Assembly: GCA_949752735.1 (NCBI GenBank)
Contig: OX457037.1
Span: 64,109,686-64,173,685 of the forward strand
DNA length: 64,000 nt
Direction: 5' to 3'
Source: Lumbricus terrestris
Lineage: Eukaryota; Annelida; Clitellata; Crassiclitellata; Lumbricidae
The notes beneath the pieces are model-generated. The model had not been told where the DNA came from. It worked only from the letters and a program-made list of their open reading frames with translations, and ran no database searches. A program made the position numbers and the translations under genes. This document shows, in pieces, positions 10,525-19,920 of the stretch (position 1 is the first letter of the stretch; the number at the start of each line of letters is the position of its first letter).

Positions 10525-10830
10525 CTGAAGTAAAATATAAAGATGCGATGCAATAAAAATACTATTTGTTCTAAGTTTGACTCATTTACTTGGTCTGTGA
10601 TCGTCATTCTATCAAAATACTGTAAGACCTAGTTTTTAACATTTCTATGGGAACTAGCTTGAATAGCCTTATGATACTGTTTGCATATAGACTTGAATCT
10701 GGAAATATAACTGAACTGTGCTTTCAGCCCACAAAATAATGCTGAAACTATTTTAAGTTACAACGATAGCAGTTGGCTTGAAACCGCTCAAGTCTGTTGA
10801 AAGGTCTGCTTATTAAAATATTAGAGCAGA

Positions 10831-11511
10831 CCATTAGATCAAAATATGGTTCGCAACTTGGATGCCGTAGTACAAAAGAGGAGACGCGATGGCAAAAATC
10901 ACATAGCCTAGCACAATTTCTTGGCAGTTTTTTTTAAACTTGAGCCTACTGATTATCACTATTGGTCTAGGCCTAGAATTATTTTGAAAGCTTAAACTGG
11001 TGCATAAAGACGTAGGGTCTAACACTGCGGTTGAATACATGGGACGCTACCGGGTAGGCCTTCTTGGTAGCCCTGTTGAAATAGAGATCTAGACTTAACT
11101 GGACAACAGGAACCTACGGCTTATGCTCTGAAAATTGATACCACTGCTTGTCTGGCAAATGGTCGTGCGTAGATCGTAACTCAAAATAAAGTTCTAGAGT
11201 GACTCCACTTTTATTCGCAGTTTGAAAAATTTATGTAGCTTTGATGTTCACTTTTGGCGCTTGCCATGAGTTAGCCACCTCTTCAATAGAGTGTCGGCCT
11301 CATAGGCATTTTGCAATGCAATCATATTGCATCATAAAGTAGCACGTCTGACACAATGGCCGCCTGCATGGCCTTCTTCAAAGTTTATTAATCAATCAAC
11401 AACCATGATCGTCGCAAAGTGCTTCAAAATAGGGCCTACCCTCAAAAGTCAGTAGCCTACACATGCAAACATAAATTTCATGCTACTGCGTGGACAATAT
11501 AAAATGAATAT
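10831..11511. other. No gene recognised
   Basis: Mixed unique-looking sequence after the tandem array. No convincing exon, terminal repeat or RNA gene was found on either strand. Confidence 0.4.
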
Positions 11512-11754
11512 TAGGGTGGTTCCATCGACAATGGCAACTTTTGAAGTTGTTTCTCCATTATTCTCCAACCCACCATTTGGTGATACGACTTATAGAGGCT
11601 CTTTATCCAAAATATTTTCAGATTCCAAACGTATTTAGGACTGGCGCGAACCAGTTGAGGTTTAGATGATTGCGCATATTCCGGCAATTTCTTACTAATA
11701 AATAATGAACTATTTTGCTACTTACTTTTTGGTATAAAATTTGTCTTGGTCAGT

Positions 11755-11855
11755 AAATCAATCAGTCAATCAATCATTCAATCAATCAGAATTTATATAT
11801 CGCCCCTTCATGATGCCTACTCAGAGGCACTCCAGGCCAGGATCAAGCGAAAAAC
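11755..11855 (-). mobile_element. SINE 3' fragment inside the transposon
   Basis: The order CAATCAATCA repeats, TATATCGCCCCTTCA, then ACTCAGAGGCACTCC is the reverse complement of the tail of the tRNA-derived SINE at 34559-34773 (GGAGCGCCTCTGAGTAGTG...GAAGGGGCGCTATA). Confidence 0.6.
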
Positions 11856-12439
11856 AGTCTTCGACCGTTTTAAAAACTGAAAACAGTTTGAAAGGTGTCG
11901 ACTAATCAAGCTCCAGGTTGTTGGACCAACCACAGAGAAGGAATGACTTTGCATTGTCAAAGTAAGAGTGAAAGTAGCCATTGAGTCACCACTAACAGCA
12001 GAGTGCAGTGCGCGGAGGTCTATGCAAGTGAAAAGTGGGAGGCAGAGCGCATGCAGATAAGACGGTGCTTAGCCTGATAAGCATCGCCACGCAAAAGATG
12101 CAGTCCTGAATGAAATATGCTGCTGGGAAGGAAAGGCTAAACATTAAAGTACCAAGTCAAGCTCCTACTCCAAGTTACTTAGTTGGTAATGCCGCCAAAT
12201 TTTAAGACTTCCGAAAATGGCGTGTGCTCATTGTCGGAAAGAGAATTAGGTTGAGAGCTCCTAAATTTAGTATGCCACCACAACAATTCTGAAATCATGT
12301 TTGAGAAGGTCTCAGGTCCTTATGATACATCCACGTTTTTCCAATATGGAGCAAGCAAGTCGCTTAAAAAATTTCCGCCCATTATATATCATGCCACCTT
12401 TTCCACACCCACAGAGGATAAGCAGATGACGACCAGGTC

Positions 12440-13330
12440 CCATGGAAGGACGAGGTTATTGAGTTTGCGGTGATGATTACTGATAAACTTCTTGAGCTAT
12501 CTGCCATTTTTCTCGGTGACATTCCACCACATCGAATTTGTTTCCACTATCCCGCAGCTGCTCGATGGTCAGAGACATTTACACATTTAAAATGTGGATG
12601 TTTCTCTCACAATATGAACCTTGACACGGTCTGCTGCCAGTATCAACGAAATCACGGAAGTCTCGTGTCTTTCGTGTGGCGAACAAGTCTGGAAGTATCT
12701 GAAGGAAGTGTCACTCTTTGTGACTCACGTAATATTATAATACCAAGCAGGCCTGCTGTTTCCAGAGCGCAGCGTCAACAGTTTCTCCCAAACATGACAC
12801 GAATTTGCTATCCATGTTGTCCACCGGCAAGAACAGGGAGGTTGCTAAGGTTGCCACAAACACGTTTAGTTTTCACTTCTAGGACTTGCCTGAGTTGCTG
12901 GTTGGGCTTGCGTTTTTTGACGATCATTTTTAAGTGGATGAGAAGAGACTCATGGCAATGGTCCTAAACGAAAATTCAAGTTCTGTGAGATCATTAGAAC
13001 GAATCCCACCATTCAATGAAACTTGCAGCAAAACAGGACTCCACAATATATTTCCGTCGTTAAATCACTCATGACATTCTTCAACTCTTTGGAACTGCCT
13101 GATGACGTTTACCGTATGATCCAAGCCCATATAATTATTGGAGCTCGAATGTAATAAAAGAGCCATGTGATTCTCAAATCCGTTAAAGTGGTTAACTGTA
13201 TCGCTGAAGTTGAGTAGACACTTCAGTTCAAAAATTTAACTCTTCGCCAGCACAAAGTGCAGAACAAAGGCAGTGTTCTGCATGGCTTCAGGTCGTAGGG
13301 AAACACAAGAGGCAATGCTATGAGCCAACC
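12440..13330 (+). pseudogene. Eroded transposase-like frame of an uncharacterised family
   Basis: An open stretch from 12470 includes AIFLGDIPPHRICFHYPAAA then RWSETFTHLK. A shifted frame at about 12883 reads DLPELLVGLAFFDDHF, a stop, then VDEKRLMAMVLNEN, and about 13183 reads SVKVVNCIAEVE followed by relics of a Q-rich segment. I recall this order (IPP, ARW, LVGLA-FFDD, VVND-AE) from predicted proteins of many metazoan genomes without assigned function. At least three stops or frameshifts are present. Its location inside TIRs with 8-bp duplications supports a transposase role; the superfamily is not established here. Confidence 0.6.
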
Positions 13331-13913
13331 AAGACGGCAGCCATCTAGTTGGTAGAAATCGAATGACTGACAAATTCATCGGAAAATGTTGATATTCTCG
13401 GTTACATTTTCATCACATTGTTGTCTTCTAAGTTTTGCAGTCAATGTCTTAAAACCAAAAAAATACTCATTCCGACATGTCTGTAGTAACATTATTCAGT
13501 AAATTTATTAAATTGCGTAGTTCAGAATTTGTGGTTGACTAGTATGCATTTATTACTAACATTGCCGTGTGCCGATGTCTTGATAAGTTTGATGAAATCC
13601 ATTAGGAAATTATGAAAATGTCGTCAGCTCCGCGCCAGTCCTAAATATTAATATTTTCTTCTAATTTTTCAGCAGTGACCTACTAACACCTGGCGTCACC
13701 AAATGGTGGGTTGGACAACAAATTTGAACCACTTTCATTTCTTAGAACCACCCTAATGAATATCAATTTATTTTATTGCCATCATACAATTTCATACATG
13801 TATACTTGTATAGTCTATCAGTAGCTCTCGATAATGGATACTGTAGCTATAGCCTAGGTGACGATTTATTAAGATTTGTGCCCAAACCGGCTCAACCGGA
13901 TCACCATTAGCGA

Positions 13914-14056
13914 CAGCGCTTAAAGTGTAAAAAAGAAGTGCCTGGACGCTCCTTAACTTTCCAGTATGTGCTGGCGAAAAAGTGGATGGACGGCTTCAGA
14001 TTTGAGAAAAGTTCGTGGTCGCCGTCCATGACCGTCCAGGCACACTTTAAGCCCTG
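13914..14056. mobile_element. Short MITE with CAGSGCTTAAAGTG ends
   Basis: Left CAGCGCTTAAAGTGT and AAGTGCCTGGACG mirror right CGTCCAGGCACACTTTAAGCCCTG. The element is 143 bp. The flanks ATTAGCGA and ATTATATT share only their first half, so the target duplication is weak. CAG ends suggest hAT. Confidence 0.6.
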
Positions 14057-14284
14057 ATTATATTATAATTAGTGATTTGATTTCTTTAGCACTATAAAAT
14101 TACCGGAAGGAAAAGCTGGAATCCGTTGGAAATTGTTAGAATGTGCTACTATTATTGGATAATATAAATTTCGATAGAGAATCTTGAAGCACAGTCGTAT
14201 ACGCTCACTCAAGGACTCTGATCGGTGCCTTTGGACTTATCATATCCAGGGAACATAAACTTGTAGAGGGTAGCCTATACGTAC

Positions 14285-14377
14285 TTTTTCGCAAACGGAT
14301 TGAAGATGACCGACTGACATCGGGCTCCATCGGTGGTCTTGATCGCCGTTTCGACCATGTCTGTTGCGGCGATTTTC
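14285..14377 (-). CDS. Possible isolated exon
   Basis: On the minus strand, CTTCTGCCAAAG is followed by 93 bp encoding KIAATDMVETAIKTTDGARC then QSVIFNPFAKK, and then GTACGT, a good donor. Both junctions are phase 2. The frame shows ordinary codon use and a plausible protein character, but no family is recognised and no partner exons are seen. It could be chance. Confidence 0.25.
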
Positions 14378-14399
14378 CTTTGGCAGAAGAAATGTTCAT

Positions 14400-15439
14400 T
14401 TATAGCAAGGAACTTTTTAAATCGTTTAAAATTCCTGTAGTAGTAGAGACGTGCTTAGAGTAATCGGTCTGAAATTGAACTACATGGGACAATAAACTCT
14501 TGTGATTGTCATTATCGCTTTTAAGGTGAAGTATTGTAGACTAGGCCTAGTTATCTTGAACGCTGTCTTCTGTTATGAGTGTGTTTAGGTACCTATGCTT
14601 CTCTGGCGCTATGCATGCTGCAATGCGTTGGTCTATAGTTGAGATTGGGGTTTCCGCGAGAAAATATCAGGGCGCGAAGGGTTCCGTGGCTCAGAAAGTT
14701 TTGGAAACGCTTGTATGATTATCCCATGAATAAACCAACATAAGAACCTTACCTGGACTTGCCATTCCATTAATGGTGTTGGGCTTGATTACGGCTCATG
14801 TGTAAGCTTAGTTAACCTATAAGCACAATAATTCATTTACAGGCATTAAATAGGCTGCGTCTAAAATTTATTTATGGGAAATAGGCTACAAAATAGGACA
14901 CTGTTATTTGTCTCTAAGCAGTTCTTGCCTGCCAGAAATTTCAGAAAATATATTAATTAACTTCGATGTGTTTACGCATTCATGACTAAATCTTGAAAAT
15001 TAAAGTTGATGTTGAACTTGATTAGTCTACTGATTATGTATAACTTCTAAATAAAATATAAATATTTCTAGCCACTCCTTCCAAACACAGCCTATCTTTG
15101 GCGGTTTCGAACAGGTTCGTGTCTTATCTGAAGTCTTCCTCGTAGTGAAACAAAGGAAAGGGATCATTTCTTTTTTTGTCAGACCCTTGGTTCATTATAG
15201 GCCTACGTATCAGTACATAACAGGACTCACTTTTAATTTCTAGTTCCAGCTGATACCAGACTATTGCCATCAGTTATTGGGTACCTGTGCCAATGTGCAT
15301 ACCATCTATGACATCAACTAAGGTCTTCGAAGTCCAATCATCTCCTTCAAGTTAACAATGGTTAAAAGCGGTATGCACCTTTCTAACTCTACCGGCTCAC
15401 AGTTCCATCTACCGCTTAGAAACAGTCTTCCTCCTCTTG
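14400..15439. other. No gene recognised
   Basis: AT-rich intergenic sequence. No terminal repeats, long frames or RNA genes are evident. Confidence 0.4.
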
Positions 15440-15512
15440 ACTTTTGAGCGCCTGCGGATTGGAATCAACATTAGCGCTATATAAATTCTGATTGATTGAT
15501 TGATTGATATAT
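15440..15512 (+). mobile_element. SINE 3' tail fragment
   Basis: GAGCGCCTGCGGATTGG, AGCGCTATATAAATTC and a (TGAT)n tail match the end of the SINE family, whose full copies lie at 34559, 37458 and 46341. The tRNA-like head is absent. Confidence 0.5.
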
Positions 15513-16147
15513 ATACATGCATGCAGGTCACATGCATACAATGTACATATGTGCGTGTGAGATACACTAGTAAACGCATATACAATTACACATGTATATT
15601 AGGCTGTATTATATGCGTGCCGGTACACACTTAGGAGCAAACGTATGGATATGTCTACAGAATTTCGACTATGCAATGCATATAATATAATTATATATAA
15701 TCAACAGCTGGATTTGACCTATGAAAAAATATTAAAAATTCATACTACCGTATGTCAGAAAACAGTTAATATTATAAGTTACTGCTTCCAGTAATTTTAC
15801 CGTGTGCCGTTGAGGAAGAAGGCAGGAGTAATTCGAAGAAGACTAGACTACACCGCCTTCGTCTTAGCCGTGAACAACTTTGATACCGCACTTTGAACCA
15901 AACAGACCAAAACAGTTAGTTTACGATACGAGCAGATAAAAGATTTCGCCTGACAAGCCTATTAGCTAGAACTATTCTCGAATCCACTTATGCGTGTGTT
16001 GATCGCGCTTTGAAAAGGATTAAGAGCTGCAGAAACTCAATGCCCGATTAAGGCCGTGCACAAGATAGTGAAGTGTTGTCAAACTCTGTCAAGTGAATTT
16101 TCAGCGTGAACAGCTATTTATCTCACTATTATAATTATTATTGGAGT
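15513..16147. other. No gene recognised; AT microsatellite-like stretch
   Basis: The first 200 bases are rich in alternating TATATACATGCATG-like dinucleotides. Beyond them nothing is recognisable. Confidence 0.4.
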
Positions 16148-16325
16148 TAGACCTGGGAGTCGACCCAATAAGTCAACCCCAATCGACTCTGCCATCCCAA
16201 GTCGAGTCGAGTCGTTTCTGCTTACCCCCATGTCGAATTGTGTAAAGAGAAGTAAGCCTAACTTCAAGTTGTCTTTTTCGCAAGTCGACTTGAACCGACT
16301 TGAGACAAAACAAACCTAAGCTTTC
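16148..16325 (+). repeat. Unpaired end of the CGACTTG-rich element family
   Basis: Starts TAGACCTGGGAGTCGACCC and continues for about 175 bases as the close inverted match of 18090-18257. No partner end with a matching flank is found, so it looks like a solo end of a second, truncated copy. Confidence 0.65.
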
Positions 16326-16906
16326 ACTTTAAAACAATGATCATGGGACCGGACCGCATTTAAGCATTTCAGAACTAGGTTGACTACTAACTGCCACCAC
16401 GGGCGATACTTTATAGGACCACATTATAGGGCCTATCTATAATTCCAGCGCTGTGTTCATTATGCGCACAACGCTACAATGCAATAGCGTTCAACACGGG
16501 GAGGGAGGGAACAAGGACTAAGAGGCACAGTATAATTATTCTTCGGAATTGCTTTTAGAAGCCTGAGGCATTATTCCTACCTCGGGCAAAGAAAACAGTT
16601 AAGCTTATAATGGATGTAGCCTAATCTGACAATGGACATGTTACAAAACTTTCAATTATTTGCCGTCACATTTTCAACTGCATAGTTGGGCCTGTGTTAG
16701 AATCGGAGGCGTAGCGACCGCCCTTCGCACCATCCGACCGGAGGGTCCCCGCAAGGAAGGGGAAGGTCGACTTGAAAGTGGCAAAAATGTAAGGTGTAGC
16801 TAGGTAAGTGACATTTATTGACGCTGTTGCATAACCCATGTTGGGAAGCACTGTCAGAAAGACTTCAGCAGCAGTAAGTACAGAATTCATGTATACACTT
16901 GAGGGA

Positions 16907-18257
16907 TAGACCTGGGAGTGACTTTGGTCAGCTAATCTGACCCCACTTGACCCTAAAGTGACTTGAGGTCGACTTGAAGTCGACTTCTCGGCGTCAAAAC
17001 GACTTGACCCGACTTGGCAGAAAAACAACCGACTTCCGACTTGAAGTCGACTTCTGACATGGTACTAGCCATTATTTAGCCTAGGTCTATACGTACGGCT
17101 ACTAATGCAAGAAGTCAAGCCAATTTTCCTGCAAGCATTGGGCCTAATTTAATTTAGACGTACAAAAATACTACACATGTATACTTATGAGTAATGAGGC
17201 CTCAACACTCAGCTGATGCATGAATTTGTTAAAGTGTAATTATTAGGCCCATTTCAAGCTGTCTGTGTTTCAGCTTGAATAGTTTTGTGATGCTTTGGGC
17301 CATCTAGTAGGCCTAACCTATAAACAATGCGACGGCAGATTATTAGGCCTGTGAATTTTAGCTTGTCCATTGTCTGTGATTATTCAGATTACACTCATTA
17401 TTATTATTTTTAATATTAATATTAAATAAATTTGCTAAAAGCGCAAGATCTACGATAAAATAACGGACCGCGGATCGCGGACTGCATGGTTGCACTGAAT
17501 GGCGTGTTATGATAAGCCTAATTTGTAATTCTGTTTTCATAATTATTTGGCCACTAACATCATTTCGCAACTTAGCATAATTATAGCATTGCAAGCGCAT
17601 CATCCTACAGTAGGCTACTACAGCTACTAGACCTACTCACTGACAGTGAAGTCTTTCGGTCATTGTCCAATTGGCCCTACAATAGTTGTTCCGTCTGCAG
17701 ACAACTGCAGATGCAGCGCTCCAAAGTATATCGCCAAACTATCGATTTATTATAGGCCTTGCAGATCCAGCTTTCTTTGCGCCGAATTCACTGACCACTA
17801 GAAGTTCACTTATTTGCTTGATAAGCACACGTTCAAATATTTTAGTAACATTTGGTTTCACCATTGTAGGCCTAATTAAGCGCATGCCTAAGTGTGACGT
17901 TTAGCCTAAGCATAAAATGACAAATTAGGCTATATGAATAGATCGGCAGACGGCAGTCTGCACGGTAGCCTACCGGCAAAATAGTCTCTGTCTAGCACAG
18001 GCCTCATTCATTCTTGTAAACACACTAGACAACAAAAGTTGCTCAAATGTTGTCACAATCATTGGTTTGAAGTGGCAAATTTAACCATGTTTTTGTCTCA
18101 AGTCGGTTTAAGTCGACTTGAGGTAAAAACAACTTCAAGTGACTTCTATCTTCAAAATTCGACTTGGGGTCAGTTGCGGTGAGCAGAAACGACCCGACCC
18201 GACTTGGGATGACCAAGTCGACTGGGGTCGACTTATTGGGGTCGACTCCCAGGTCTA
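16907..18257. mobile_element. 1.35-kb element with CGACTTG-rich ends and 8-bp duplication
   Basis: TAGACCTGGGAGT at 16907 and CTCCCAGGTCTA ending at 18257 are flanked by perfect TTGAGGGA (16899-16906 and 18258-18265). The subterminal 150 bases on each side are packed with variants of AAGTCGACTTG, a likely transposase-binding array. No transposase frame is visible, so it is non-autonomous. The 8-bp duplication and TAG end suggest hAT-like. Its left end matches the truncated end at 18815-18900, while its right end better matches 16148-16325. Confidence 0.82.
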
Positions 18258-18261
18258 TTGA

Positions 18262-18345
18262 GGGACGAGGTGGTGTGGTTGGTATACTCGTTGCCTTGCA
18301 GGTTGTTGCAGGTTCGAATCCACCTCAAGTAGCCGCGTGAATCTA
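18262..18345 (+). mobile_element. SINE head fragment (tRNA-like)
   Basis: GAGGTGGTGTGGTTGG fits an RNA polymerase III box A region and GGTTCGAATCCACCTC a box B, with the spacing seen in the full SINE at 34559. The sequence after AGTAGCCGCGTGAATC is unrelated, so the copy is 3'-truncated or a different subfamily. Confidence 0.5.
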
Positions 18346-18419
18346 AAAAAAACGCAAAATGGGCTGAATAAACTTTAAACAACTTCATTCATCAAGGACG
18401 ATCGTTAGGCCTAGGCTAC

Positions 18420-18708
18420 CAGTGGCGGCGCCAGGATTTCAGTTTCGGGGGGGGCTGAAGCCTCGACCGAAATCTCATGAAAATTTTTCGTTTTCGCCGC
18501 CAAAATTTCTGACGACCTTTTTTTTTAGTCATCGAATCTTAGGAAAATTTTCCATTTTCGCCGCCAAAATTTCTGACGACCTTTTTTTATTCATCAGCCC
18601 AAAATCGTGGATGTTTCACTGTAAAAAATTTACAATGGCCCTTTTTTAGGGGGGCTGAGTCTCCTGTAGGGGGGGCTTAGACCCCCCAGCCCCCTAGCGC
18701 CGCCACTG
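18420..18708. mobile_element. hAT-like MITE, CAGTGGCGGCGC ends
   Basis: Inverted ends CAGTGGCGGCGC and GCGCCGCCACTG are flanked by perfect TAGGCTAC duplications (18412-18419, 18709-18716). It is 289 bp long. The interior repeats a 60-bp block twice, each with AAATTTCTGACGACCTTTTT, and has a G-run/C-run pair near the right end. Confidence 0.9.
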
Positions 18709-18814
18709 TAGGCTACTCGTCGGGGATACGAAATAAATGCTTACCAGGCAAAAATTAACCTGACTTCTTGCATTGTTAGCTTACGTAGGCCTAGTTAATG
18801 GCCATTGCCATGTC

Positions 18815-18900
18815 AGAAGTCGATTTCAAGTCAAAAGTCGGTTGTTTTTCTACCAAGTCGGGTCAAGTCGTTTTAGCTTCAAGTCGATTAATTATGACCC
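18815..18900 (-). repeat. Truncated end of the CGACTTG-rich family
   Basis: CATGTCAGAAGTCGATTTC, AAAAGTCGGTTGTTTTTCT and CAAGTCGGGTCAAGTCGTTT are the reverse complement of 16975-17085. It stops abruptly at about 18900 without reaching the terminal CCCAGGTCTA. Confidence 0.6.
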
Positions 18901-19454
18901 GAGATTGCATAGATTAGTAGGTTTAGCCTGCTATTATAGAATCGCGTTGTGCGTAGGATATAATAATGCAAGATCACCACGGGGGTCCAACACTTCCACA
19001 TTAGCCTCATTAGGTCTATTTCGTATCTCCCTATTTTTCAAGTCCATCATATCAATTTTTTACTTCCTATTTGGCATTCAATCGGCAAATTTCCATTGAT
19101 AACTCTAAAAAAGTCATGCATAAAAAAATTGTCAGACCATTGAAAATAATAATGACTAGCCTATTCGGTAGGAATAGGCCCATATTCTTCGATATGGCAA
19201 AGGCCCTTGAAACCGCTCATCACATTATTTTACTGAACAATTTCTTACTTAATTTAAAATTCAGAAATGAATTATAAATAAATTTCAGCTCTACATGCTT
19301 CAAGCATGACTTTCTCTGTAGGAAACAACAAACTTCTTATCGACCGCCCACCGTGGTTTCTTCCAGCAAGGCTTTGAGATAGACGATTCCACATGCAATA
19401 ATTATAATTAGGTGCTCGAACTTTTATCAAATAGCCTACAGGCCTACACGCAAA
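18901..19454. other. No gene recognised
   Basis: AT-rich sequence. Short frames on the plus strand show no recognisable domain. Confidence 0.35.
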
Positions 19455-19545
19455 TTCCAACATTCTTCAATTTTCGATCAAATAATGAGGTCCCATTGAT
19501 TCGGAACTCACTTCCTAATAACATCAAGGAAGTAGGCTACTCAGT
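19455..19545 (+). pseudogene. LINE 3' coding fragment (CR1/L2-like)
   Basis: The frame FNFRSNNEVPLIRNSLPNNI resembles the C-terminal W-NSLP-I motif region of CR1/L2-type reverse transcriptase proteins. Only this short piece is visible. Confidence 0.4.
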
Positions 19546-19920
19546 GCACACATATTAAAACGCCGCGTTTATTTCATTATCAATGAAGGATAATTTTGTC
19601 ACCTTGCCGAATCATAGGTCTACACTTAGTAATATGCTTACAGTTGTAGTGATAAAGAATTTTCATGGACTGTTGGCTTTGTGATCAATCGTTTATTATA
19701 ATTATAGGCTATTGGTAGTTGATGTCGATTATAAGGCGCATTGTATCCTCTGTCTTGGCCTAGTCTATGTTTCCTATCGTGTAAATAGGGCCCTATATAA
19801 CGGGATTGCTATCGCTCCTGTAGCCCATTGCATGGCCTGCGTACCACTAGTTTATGTTGTAATTATTGTACATGTATTGCGTCTTGCTTCACAAAAGCTC
19901 CAATAAATTATTAATAATTA

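Larger units (their letters stand above)
8275..10830. repeat. Tandem array of 962-bp units carrying CARD exons
   Basis: Two full units (8275-9236 and 9237-10198) and one partial unit (10199 to about 10830) follow at an exact 962-bp period. A further left flank of the unit (about 7373-7490) precedes the insertion. Units 1 and 2 are almost identical; unit 3 diverges after about 10590, with about 35 extra bases. Each unit has a minus-strand CARD exon, and units 1 and 2 also hold a plus-strand LINE fragment and a 54-bp direct repeat (ACACTAATGTGTCTTT). It arose by recent segmental tandem duplication. Confidence 0.92.
11512..13755 (+). mobile_element. 2.2-kb DNA transposon with 8-bp target duplication
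   Basis: Ends TAGGGTGGTTC (11512) and GAACCACCCTA (13755) are flanked by perfect ATGAATAT duplications (11504-11511 and 13756-13763). The inverted similarity resumes about 40 bases in: CCAACCCACCATTTGGTGA on the left is matched by its complement near 13700. Eight-bp duplications fit the hAT or P superfamilies. The interior holds an eroded transposase-like frame (12440-13330) and a SINE fragment near 11760. Confidence 0.85.

Noticed and set aside
16666..17028. 120-codon minus-strand frame
   Set aside because: Crosses the boundary of the CGACTTG-rich element and has no domain.
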